Source of the DNA: Gordius sp. MW1
Taxonomy: Eukaryota; Nematomorpha; Gordioida; Gordea; Gordiidae
NCBI GenBank assembly: GCA_964036665.1
Contig: OZ038533.1
Span: 5,354,413-5,418,412, forward strand
Reading direction: 5' to 3'
DNA: 64,000 nt
In this document: positions 55,326 through 64,000 of the stretch, piece by piece
Layout: every line of letters starts with the position of its first letter
How positions within the stretch are numbered: the first letter of the stretch is position 1
Translations under genes and position numbers: made by a program
The notes under the pieces: model-generated
What the model saw: the letters and a program-made list of their open reading frames with translations, nothing else
What the model was told of the DNA's origin: nothing
Database searches by the model: none

Positions 55326-55945
55326 TTTCAATTGTGGGTCTAATAATATTTATAACTTTTCGATGTCTTAATAATTGCAATTTGATAACTTTTTTGATTA
55401 AGGGCAATGTATTTTAAACTTTATATCAAAATGTCCAATGAGTGTAAACATAATTCTATTAATTAAATTATAAAAATTCAGAATTGATAAATATAACTTC
55501 TCCGTGTCATAATAACATGAATTTGATCAAATTAAAAATTGTAAACCTCATAGCTTTTAAACTGAAATTTAATGTCCTAACATGTCTAAGCATCATGACA
55601 ATAGTAAGAAGATGCAAATTGGGATCTAATTATATTTATAATGTCTTAACAATAAAAATAATTTACTCAAATTTTGAATTTTGGGCCACATGGATTTTTA
55701 ACAAAAATCAAAATGTTCCGATATATTGAGCATCATGACAATAATATGAAGATAAATATTGAGGATCTATTCATATTTATAACTAAATTCTCAGTGTCTT
55801 ACTAGTAACAATTTGATCTAATTTTAAATTTTTAGGCCGCCTAAATTTTAGAACTAAAATGTTTTAATAAGTCTAAACATCATTACCATTCGAGGTGGAA
55901 AATTTAGGATGTAATGATATTAATAACTTTTCATTGTTTTACTAA

Positions 55946-56175
55946 TATAACAGGCGCTTAGCCAGGATTCTCTCAAGGGGAGGGGAAGGAAAGCTGGCAA
56001 ATTTCTTTTTTAAATATTTTATAATTGAAAATAAAAATTAAACGACCAAAAAGTCGGGGCGGCTGCTTTGCCCACTCGGCCTAGGGGGCTAGCAGGCAAC
56101 CGTCTTAAATTAAAATTTTCAAATAGGCCTGGGCTGGCACCATAACAATGAGACTTTTTATATTTACTATTTTTT
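55946..56175. other. decayed repeat, no gene
   Basis: GGCGCTTAGCCAGGATTCT near 55953 may be a worn CATGGGCG-family end; no partner end was found. Confidence 0.3.
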
Positions 56176-56259
56176 GTCCCTTTTTAATTTATAAAGATTC
56201 TAGAATTAAAGCAAAAATTTTCGAAGAGATGACATTTAATGCATGAAATTTAAAATCAT

Positions 56260-56572
56260 GATTTGGGCCCAGCAGTTTGGACAGCATTAGTGAATTTATG
56301 ACCACCTGACTTTCGCTGAAAAACGCAAGGTCCAAAAATACAAGGCGTTCTGGGACTCTAGTATTTTTACCCAAGAGTCTCCTCCTGTTCAGGATCATAT
56401 GGAAAAATGGCATTGGCTGTATTCAAAGAAATAGGCAGGCGACCCTCTAAATATTCCCCCGCATTTTTATTGAAACAATCAATAACTATCTTAATTGCAA
56501 AATTTAATTTCAAATCTTTTTTGAATTCCTGGCCTTTTCTAAAAGAGGAATAGGAAGACATATTACTCATAT
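56260..56572 (+). pseudogene. 3' remnant of an RLE-type LINE ORF
   Basis: The + frames read LTFAEKRKVQKYKAFWDSSI and then MALAVFKEIGRRPSKYSPAF, LLKQSITILIAKFNFKSFLN, SWPFLKEE. It is closely similar to 16277-16560 and to the ends of the copies at 5.2-5.5 and 39.1-40.4 kb. The opposite strand is also open here, but only the + frame is shared between copies. Confidence 0.55.
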
Positions 56573-56579
56573 AATTTTA

Positions 56580-57240
56580 TTTAAATATTATTATTATATA
56601 ATTGTAATGTTTAATATTATGTTTAAACATATATCAAAACTAAAATAACTTTATCTCTAAAAAAAATTGAAGGGTTTGGGATGGCCCTAGTGGGCAATTT
56701 GTTATCAAACCGTGAGGGTTCTAGCAGAATTTTTAAACAAATATGATCAATGATAAAGGTATAAATTCTGTGTATAGAATGTGGAACTTTTGTATTAAAT
56801 AGTTGTTTGATTTTTCATTTGCCCAGCGATTTTCATTTAGAGATGTCACTTAAAGTAGGAGCATGATTCGTTATCATTTCAATATCTTGACATCCTAATT
56901 TTTCAATTTAATCGTTGAGTATGGAAAAACTACGATGATTGATGCATGTGGTGCTAAAAAGACTGTGGTGTTCCACATTGGTTTTATTAGCACTGTGGTG
57001 TTTCCCCCTCCCTGAATTATCATTAGCTTATTTATTTTTGTTGGTTTGTTTATTCCCCCCCCCCCCCCCCACACACACGCATATAATTAATTATACGCTA
57101 TTGTGCCAGATCCCTCTACGATAAAAAATAGATTTTATTACCCATCTCGAGCGAGGGATTTTAATTACCATCGCGTTATGGTTTATGATTATATCGAATT
57201 AAGATCGTTATTTTATTAAAATGATTTAGCAAATATATTT
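56580..57240. other. intergenic, no feature supported
   Basis: AT-rich with a C-run at 57056-57070; nothing recognised. Confidence 0.4.
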
Positions 57241-57246
57241 GATAAC

Positions 57247-57550
57247 TTTTATGGCGTAATAAAATGCGTAAGAAAGGGAAAAAATCCAAGAATCAATTTA
57301 TGCGATAATTTGGTAATATATAGGAAAAAGCGTGGGAATAATAATGTACTTACTTACAATAATGAATGCGAACTCAAATCATGGTGAGAGTGTGGGAAAG
57401 TAACTAATGATATTATAACTAATGGGTGAGAGTGTGGGAGTATTAACTAAAAAGGAAAAGCACTAATGAGTTAATTTGAGTATGGGAATAGGCTTAATTT
57501 GAGTATGGGAAAAGGCTTAATTTGAGTATGGGAAAAGGCGAGCCACAGCA
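57247..57550 (-). repeat. 3' LTR of the Mag-like element
   Basis: 304 bp; contains GAGTATGGGAAAAGGCTTAATTT-type tandem units near one end and GGTGAGAGTGTGGGA twice. Confidence 0.95.
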
Positions 57551-57561
57551 TTTCTTTCCCC

Positions 57562-59043
57562 TTAATCGATTCCGTATCTTTGCATCGGGTATTTAATTCG
57601 GGTCGACCGTCGTGGTAGTGTAGGTGAAGGTAGTCCAACTACGTCAGGATCGATCGGCAAACGGGGCGGGGACGTAAGTGGTATCGTCGAAGATGTGGAT
57701 GGTGGCGAGTTAAAAGGAAGGGTCGTAGATGGAAGAGTATTAATGGAGGGCGTCATAGGTGGTGTACGTGAAAAACTAGCTTGCTCCGTGCTGTAATCGT
57801 CAAATGGTGAATCATTTGCCAAGTCTGTAGAAGGAGAGGGGCAGGGCGTTGTCACCTGTGTAGGCAAGTCTTCTTCCATGATTGTATCCGATCGTTTCCT
57901 TATGTGGTCGCCATGTCTTTTCCACATCATACCTTCTTCTGTTTCGATTACGTAAGAAACGGGACCAAGTATTTTACGAACGACTCCTTTGCACCACAAT
58001 TTGTCACTACTTGTAAAATCTCTCACCCAGACTTTGTCACCGATTAAAAATTTTCTTCTAATAAAATTATCTTCTTCAAGTTCCCCTACCATCATGTGTG
58101 GTTTTAAAAAACTAAACAAACTTAAGGGGTGAATTTTGATTAACAAATCTGCTGGGGTAAAACCAGTTGTAGGATGGATAGTATTCCTGTAAGAAAACAA
58201 GAAATTAAATAATTTATCATTTTTAAAATTTTGCGACTTATATAGGAAATTTTTAAAGGTTCGAATAAAACGTTCGGCTTCTCCATTAGAACGAGGGTGG
58301 TAAGGACTGGAATAAATGTTTCGAATATTATTTTTTTTGCAATATCCCTTGAATTCAGCACTTGTAAATTGTGGACCATTATCTGAAACAATGGAATTAG
58401 GTAGTCCGAAACGAGCAAATATCGATTCGAGGGCATTGATAGTGCACGATGCACTAATGCTGGTCATAGGGAATATCTCTGGCCATTTGGTATATGCATC
58501 GACCAAAATTAGATAATAATAACCGTGAATGGAACCACAAAAATCTAAATGTAACCTAGACCAAGGTTTACCAGGGTTTGTCCATTTTTGGGGAGCTAAT
58601 TCTGGTGTTCCAGAAAACCACTCTTGGCAATTTTTACAATTATTAACGTAATTTTGGATGTCCTTATCGATACCTGGATACCATAAATGTTGACGGGCTA
58701 GAATCCTAGAGCGGGTCATACCAGGATGGCCTAAATGGAGCATATATAAGATATCTTTTCTTAATTTTTGTGGAATGACCACTCTATATCCCCAGAAAAG
58801 GCATCCTTTTAGCGTTGTTAATTCTTTTTGGCGTTGATGGTACACGACTAGTTCCGATTCCACTTTTTTGGGCCAACCGTGAAGTACGTAATTATATACT
58901 TGTCCTAGAACAGGATCTTGACGGGTATGTCTGGCCACATCTGCCGATGTAATTGGTAATTGCTTAAATGTTTCTTCGTAAATAGCACAAATATCTCCCT
59001 CTTGAGATATTGTTTCGTCCGGAACAGCTAACCTTGAGAGCAT
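57562..59043 (-). CDS. pol: Integrase of the Mag-like element (open frame)
   Basis: Open for 493 codons and continuous upstream with the end of RNase H (ARADMLSRL). HHCC zinc site (HLGHPGMTRSRI ... CKNCQEW). DDE core: D (LHLDFCGSIHGYY), D (IVSDNGPQFTSAEF), E (RSNGEAERFIRTFKNF). The C-terminal part (GDKVWVRDF ... GPVSYVIETE) is followed by a proline/serine/threonine-rich tail ending RRSTRIKYPMQRYGID. This is the only complete domain frame left in this element. The methionine at 59043 is internal to Pol, not a true start. Confidence 0.92.
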   Translation of the reverse strand: MLSRLAVPDETISQEGDICAIYEETFKQLPITSADVARHTRQDPVLGQVYNYVLHGWPKKVESELVVYHQRQKELTTLKGCLFWGYRVVIPQKLRKDILYMLHLGHPGMTRSRILARQHLWYPGIDKDIQNYVNNCKNCQEWFSGTPELAPQKWTNPGKPWSRLHLDFCGSIHGYYYLILVDAYTKWPEIFPMTSISASCTINALESIFARFGLPNSIVSDNGPQFTSAEFKGYCKKNNIRNIYSSPYHPRSNGEAERFIRTFKNFLYKSQNFKNDKLFNFLFSYRNTIHPTTGFTPADLLIKIHPLSLFSFLKPHMMVGELEEDNFIRRKFLIGDKVWVRDFTSSDKLWCKGVVRKILGPVSYVIETEEGMMWKRHGDHIRKRSDTIMEEDLPTQVTTPCPSPSTDLANDSPFDDYSTEQASFSRTPPMTPSINTLPSTTLPFNSPPSTSSTIPLTSPPRLPIDPDVVGLPSPTLPRRSTRIKYPMQRYGID

Positions 59044-59044
59044 A

Positions 59045-60314
59045 TCTGCACGAGCGTTTTCTTTGGTATTCTTATATCTAATATTAAATTGGTACGGTGT
59101 TGTAAATAAAGCCCATCGTTGAAGTCGCGCCGATACAGCTTGAGGTACGTTTTTGGTTTGATTAAATATTGATAATAGTGGTTTGTGGTCTGTTACTAGA
59201 TTGAAGGTTTGGCCATAAATGTATTCTCGAAATTTTTGAAATGCAAATATAATGGCTAACGCTTCTTTTTCAATTTGGCTGTAATTTCTCTCCGCTGCGT
59301 TGAGTGTACGCGAGGCAAAAGAAATGGGATGCTCGTACCCTTAATTTCATGTGATAAAACGGCGCCGATACCTTCCGCTGAAGCATCGGTGGAGAGTAGC
59401 AATGGTAATTGAGGATTAAAATGAACTAAAACAGGAGCATTAATTATTTTTTTCTTTATTTTATTAATGGCATTTATACAATCTTGTGTCCAATTCCATT
59501 TCACTGATTTTCTTAATAATTTATACAACGGTTGTGCTAGAGTCGAAAAATTTTGTATAAACTTAGCATAATAGGTAGCCATGCCTAAGAAAGAGTAATT
59601 CTTTAATTGATGTAGGGTCAGGAGCATTTATAATTGCCTTAGTATTTTTGTTAGTTGTGTGAATTCCTTCCTCGTTTATCATATGTCCAAGATATTCAAT
59701 TGATTTTTGTAAAAAATTACATTTTTCTCGTTTTAATTTTATATTAGCCTCATCCAATATTTTAAACACTGTTTCGAGATTTTTATTGTGGTCCTCAATT
59801 GTTTTCCCAGACACGATAATGTCGTCTAAATAACATACTACACCATTAATGTTCCTAAATAATGAGTCTATGAAGCGCTGAAATATCGCTGGGGCAGAAG
59901 CAATTCCGAATGGAAGTCGAGTATTTTGAAAAAGTCCTCAGTGGGTATTAATTGTTGAAATATTTTGTGATTTTTCAGTAATTTTAATTTGATAATAAGC
60001 TTCCTTTAGGTCTAATATGGAGAAATATCTAAAACCTGCTAATTTAGAAAACAAGTCTTGGATTCGGGGAAGAGGGTATTTTTCAACAACTAGATTATTA
60101 TTCAAATTTCGTAAATCTCCACAAATTCGTAATCCCCCATTTTTTTTAAGAACAGTAACAATGGGCGCTGCATAGTCGGCATATTTTACAGATTTCAAAG
60201 CCCTTCATTAACTAGTCGGTCTAACTCCTTATCCACTTTTTCTTTAATAAAATAAGGGATTGGTCTGGGCCGAAAAAATTTAAGAGAGGATTCGGGTTTA
60301 AGTTTAAGTGTTGT
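59045..60314 (-). pseudogene. pol: Reverse transcriptase and RNase H of the Mag-like element
   Basis: Pieces in order: a link region with RPRPIPYFIKEKVDKELDRL; after a shift near 60200, KSVKYADYAAPIVTVLKKNG, ICGDLRNLN and YFSILDLKEAYYQI; a TGA in place of the usual arginine codon (59938-59940); then LFQNTRLPFGI and YLDD (about 59820-59831); LGHMINEEGIHTTNKNTKAI; a shift near 59600; FLGMATYYAKFIQNFSTLAQ and STDASAEGIGAVLSHEIKG (RNase H). A shift near 59335 leads into the frame continuing to integrase. At least four breaks are visible. Confidence 0.9.
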
Positions 60315-60790
60315 TTAAAAATCAATAACTCCGGTGGATTTATTATCAAATAACGAAGAATATTTGTTAGTAATATCATTCAAATTATTGTAACAATTAA
60401 CCATATTGATTGAAGAGGGAGTGGTATCATCTTTAATCCATTTATGTGCCAGTTGAATTAGGATATGGGGAAAATGTTGCAACCAATCGCGTCCTAATAT
60501 GTTGTGGCCATGGCCTTCTGATACGATTAACGGCAATTGAAATCGTTTGCCATTTTCAGATACTGTCACCTCGGTTTTTCCTTTCGTTGGTATGGTTGTA
60601 CCATTATAGTTCTTTAAGATAGTTTTGAGTGGAGAAACGTTCCGTACTAAAATGTTTCCTCCATTCACCATTGTCACTGATGACCCTGTATCAATTTCAA
60701 AATTAACATCTAGATCATTTACCTTTAATATATAAGTGGGAAATGACGAATATCCCTTCAAATAATTCACTTGATGATGCGTAACACTGC
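60315..60790 (-). pseudogene. pol: Protease region of the Mag-like element
   Basis: NFEIDTGSSVTMVNGGN is the aspartic protease active site; HNILGRDWLQHFPHILIQ is the usual end of the domain. The frame stops (TAA) at 60315 after STGVIDF, where the RT N-terminus should follow. Confidence 0.88.
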
Positions 60791-61456
60791 ATTCGCTCTT
60801 GCATATTTTTCCAATGTGTCCCTTTTTTTGACATTTATAACAAACTGCAGTTCGAAATTTACACATGGCCCGATTATGATTCCCCCCGCATAATAACAAT
60901 AATTTAAGGACCTGGGTTTTACCAAATGAATTGTTTCCGAATGATTCAATAATTGCGATTGTAGTTCTGCCCTTTCCATGGCACGAGAGGTGTCCAGCGC
61001 AATTTGCCATGTCAAATTTTCTATGCCTAAAAGGCGTTCAACAATCTTTGTTTTCTTTAATCCAGCTACAAACCTATCACGGAGGCTACTTTCAAGGTTC
61101 GATCCGAATTCGCAATGGATTGCCACCCCCTTTAATCTTGCTGTAAATGCATCGATGGTTTCATCATCCATTTGGGACAACTTATTAAATTTGTAGCGTT
61201 GTACGATTGGGTTTAATTTGGGAGAATAAAAGTTTTTAGGGCTAAACATAATTCTTCAAAAGGAAGGTTTGCAGGGTCCTGGGGGGCAATAAGGTTTAAG
61301 TAATTCGAAGTTTTCGGTACCTATAACGGATAAAAATAAGGATTTTTTATCGCAACCGATAACATTGTGAAAATGGTTGAATTGTGACAAGTATAAGTCA
61401 AAACTATCGGTAGGACTATATTGATGGAATTGTATATTGGAATTCGACCGCGCCAT
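60767..61456 (-). pseudogene. gag: Gag of the Mag-like element, frameshifted
   Basis: Starts MARSNSNIQFHQYSPTDSFD at 61456. Shifts after PYCPPGPCKPSF to a frame with MDDETIDAFTARLKGVAIHC, DRFVAGLKKTKIVERLLG and DTSRAMERAE. A further shift runs through the first zinc knuckle (CYY | CGGNHNRAMC), and a second knuckle CYKCQKKGHIGKIC follows. Two CCHC knuckles are usual for this clade. Confidence 0.88.
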
Positions 61457-61457
61457 A

Positions 61458-61761
61458 TTTTATGGCGTAATAAAATGCGTAAGAAAGGGAAAAAATCCAA
61501 GAATCAATTTATGCGATAATTTGGTAATATATAGGAAAAAGCGTGGGAATAATAATGTACTTACTTACAATAATGAATGCGAACTCAAATCATGGTGAGA
61601 GTGTGGGAAAGTAACTAATGATATTATAACTAATGGGTGAGAGTGTGGGAGTATTAACTAAAAAGGAAAAGCACTAATGAGTTAATTTGAGTATGGGAAA
61701 AGGCTTAATTTGAGTATGGGAAAAGGCTTAATTTGAGTATGGGAAAAGGCGAGCTACAGCA
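61458..61761 (-). repeat. 5' LTR of the Mag-like element
   Basis: 304 bp, nearly identical to the other LTR (for example AAAA against AATA in one GGCTTAATTTGAGTATGGG unit, and GAGCTACAG against GAGCCACAG). Confidence 0.95.
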
Positions 61762-61769
61762 ATAACCTC

Positions 61770-62150
61770 GATATCGCTCGTAGAATGAAAATTAATATTA
61801 TATTTTTTTTTGGATTAGTATTGATTTAATAAAATTCAAAATGTAGCCATCCTAGATATAGATATTCAATTAATATTATTTCGCGCGTTTTAAATACAAT
61901 AAATATTCCGTGAATAATAAATAAAATAGTTTGAAACAAAGGAATTCTTTTTATTAATTCCGTAAAGGAATCCTTTTTTCTTAAAAATGTGGTCAAAGCT
62001 ATTTGCCGAAGATTTGATTTAAAATAAGTATTAAGCTCTGAGACAGTCTTCTATCTGACTATAATTTTTAATTAATTGAATATTTCCTATATATCAATTT
62101 TTTTAATTTTTGCTAAGGGGGGAGCTCTTGGCTATGCCATTGATCTACAT
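61770..62150. other. intergenic, no feature supported
   Basis: AT-rich; a small inverted repeat (AAGGAATTC ... GTAAAGGAATCC) near 61940-61975 is the only structure seen. Confidence 0.4.
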
Positions 62151-62157
62151 CATTGTT

Positions 62158-62333
62158 CATGGGCGTAGCCAGGTTTGGATTAGGGGGGGGGGCGAAACGT
62201 TCAAAAGTTCAATTAGGGAGGGCGGGGGACAAAACATAAATTTTGTAAATTTTTAAGGCTATTTGTATTGAAAAAATTTTTTTTTCGCCATTTAGGGGGG
62301 CCCTCTCCCCTGCCCCCCCTGGCTACGCCCATG
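62158..62333. mobile_element. miniature hAT-like element, CATGGGCG family
   Basis: Ends CATGGGCGTAGCCAGG and CCTGGCTACGCCCATG. Perfect 8-bp duplication TCATTGTT (62150-62157; 62334-62341). Confidence 0.95.
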
Positions 62334-62680
62334 TCATTGTTTATAACTATAGGTGAGACGTTTTGATCTACATCTTCAAACAAAAAAAGAGTTTATCCAG
62401 AGATTATTAATCGGTGTATTAAACATTATATATATAATAAAGGATAGATAACCATAAATAATATTTATTATGCTAGTTAATGCTTAATTAGGTTTGAATC
62501 TGCATATGTTTTGCCTATTTATGCTCAAGTAGCACATTAAATATAAATCATTATATTTATAACAATTAAAATATATATGAAATCAAGCGCGTTGCCAAGG
62601 GGGCAGAACGCGGGACTTTTCCTTCCCCTTGGCCAATATTTTAATTTTTTTTATTAAACTAATTTAAATGGGTATAATTA

Positions 62681-63979
62681 CACAGGTCTACAAAAAAAAC
62701 ATCCCCCAATCCGACCAATAATTCTGATAGAGAATTTTGCGCTGAAAAATATTATGTTTATAGTTTTTTTCTACAATTACCAGTTTTTTAGATATACGAT
62801 GTTGAAAGTGCCAAAAATACCCTTTTTAAACCTTTTTGAGGCTATATTGCCACGGTATTTTCAATATTTAGTGAGAAATAGTAATATATTCATGTAGATT
62901 AAAGTTTCATCTATAGGTCCATTCTTTTATTTTTTTATATCACCCTTATACTCAAATTTATACGCGTTTGCGTAAACCCCTTCTCCTTATCAAAATTCGT
63001 CCCACGGTCTGATAAACGGAGTACATTAGAGTTCTTACTGCGTACGCGATGTTTACTAACACATATCTCTCTCCCTTCACCTACTCTCCTCTCTTTCTCC
63101 TCCACTCCCGCCCCCTTCAAGTGTGCTTGGATAGATATGGGGGCGGGAGTGTAAGAGATGGAGAATGGGAGAGAGAGATGTATTACTAAACAGCGCGTGT
63201 GTAGTATGAACTCTAATGTACTCCGTTTTCCATACATAGTGGGACGAATTTTGATAAGGGGAAGGGTTTCACAAAAACGGGAATAAATTTAAATATAGTG
63301 GTGTAACAAAAAAAATAAATTAATGGACCTATAGATGAAACTTTAATCTAGATGCATATATTACTATTTTTCACTAAATATTTAAAATACCGTGACAATA
63401 TAGCTTCAAATAAAAAAGAGCATTTTTGGCACCTTTAACCTAATATGTCTAAAAAACTGGTAATTGTAGAAAAAAACCAAAAACAGATCATAATTTAGCT
63501 AAAAGATTTTTTAAAACTTTAATGCTAAATTGACTTTAATTTTCAACACATATTTAATATATCATTATTAAGCCAAGTTCTTCTAAAAGTACTCCGCACC
63601 GGTTGGAGTTTTTTAATTTAGAAGATACGTCAACCACAACCATAAGCACAAAGCTGGCCGACGTGTTCGCCAGGTTCGGTGGATTTATTTTCTTGTATAT
63701 ATCACTGGGTTCCTCAACCCCTTAAAGGTTCTAATTGGCAAAATCCTTAAAACCAATCCCTGATTAATTTATTTTACTTGAGCCCTGCCTGATACGCTCT
63801 TCGGTCGGTTAATGCTAGGCTCTAAATCTCACTTACTAACTCAACAAAAATTAGGCAACTACCACGATTTCTACATGGATAAAAATCTTCGAAAATATTA
63901 CCCAGCGCAAAATTTTTTATCAGAATTATTGGCCGGATTGCGGGATGTAATCACAAAGTCAATATTTGTAGAGCGTGCT
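62681..63979. mobile_element. long-inverted-repeat miniature element, copy without the hAT
   Basis: The same element as 30186-33239. Left end CACAGGTCTACAAA at 62681. Central stem CCCGCCCCCTTCAAGTG ... GATATGGGGGCGGGAG at 63108-63150. Right end CAATATTTGTAGAGCGTG near 63979. The site GCTTGGAT (63125-63132) is present once, the empty target of the hAT found at 30646. About 390 bp of unrelated sequence (about 63500-63900) interrupts the right arm. Confidence 0.7.
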
Positions 63980-64000
63980 ATTATATAAAAGCGATAGTAA

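Larger units (their letters stand above)
51840..55945. repeat. diverged satellite-like tandem repeat, unit about 140 bp, interrupted
   Basis: At least six units contain AATTTGATCAAATT, AAAATCAAAATGTT, AAGCATCATGACAATAGTA and ATATTTATAACTT. They lie at 52090-52210, 52515-52770 and 55330-55940, with weaker copies to 51840. A CATGGGCG element (52216-52511) and a LINE (52773-55325) interrupt the array. Confidence 0.65.
57247..61761 (-). mobile_element. Ty3/gypsy LTR retrotransposon, Mag-like
   Basis: LTRs at 57247-57550 and 61458-61761 are both 304 bp and differ at about two visible positions. Flanking ATAAC on both sides (57242-57246; 61762-61766) is a 5-bp target duplication. A primer-binding-like TGGCGCGGTCGAATTCC follows the 5' LTR after two bases. 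Gag, protease, RT, RNase H and integrase are in the usual order but broken. Confidence 0.96.

Overview
This is a eukaryotic window, almost certainly from an invertebrate animal. It is AT-rich, has spliced genes, and most of it is transposable elements and their debris. I cannot name the species. Clues to lineage are very short introns (35-40 bp) both in a host gene and in a resident transposon, CsRn1-type and Mag-like Ty3/gypsy elements, RTE-like LINEs, and many hAT-like elements.

The clearest host gene is an F-box only protein 3 (FBXO3) orthologue on the + strand. It has eleven exons between 20987 and 33444, which join in one frame to about 413 codons (F-box, SUKH/SMI1-KNR4, ApaG domains). 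All transposon insertions in it lie in introns. A second host locus, on the - strand near 7.05-7.46 kb, shows the last two exons of a protein ending in an LDL-receptor class A module followed by a basic tail.

Layout. 0-2.1 kb: 3' part of a Ty3/gypsy element with a short LTR. 3-5.5 kb: a short inverted-repeat element inside a possible exon, a hAT remnant with perfect 8-bp target duplication, and a LINE 3' remnant. 7 kb: LDLa exons. 9.6-11.5 kb: an element built on a ~120-bp minisatellite, present again in reverse at 37.3-39.1 kb. 11.6-13.6 kb: another interspersed repeat. 15.7-16.6 kb: duplicated hAT ends and a LINE remnant. 17.8-20.5 kb: a decayed RTE-like LINE. 21-33.4 kb: FBXO3. 34.4-36.6 kb: a G-run foldback element, then truncated elements. 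37-40.6 kb: a composite foldback element. 43-47.9 kb: a Ty3/gypsy element nested in a hAT miniature element, both with target duplications. 49-51.5 kb: a nearly intact autonomous hAT. 51.9-56 kb: a diverged satellite split by a LINE. 57.2-61.8 kb: a Mag-like Ty3/gypsy element with almost identical LTRs. 62.1-64 kb: miniature elements, including an empty-site copy of the host repeat seen at 30-33 kb.

The main observation beyond annotation is a group of hAT-like elements that share the terminal sequence TAGAGnnnTGCA but carry different subterminal arrays of a 5-bp unit of the form GRYCC (GATCC, GACCC, GGCCC). A second is a pair of foldback elements with ends CATAGACTAGATAGACTGCT and 8-bp target duplications.
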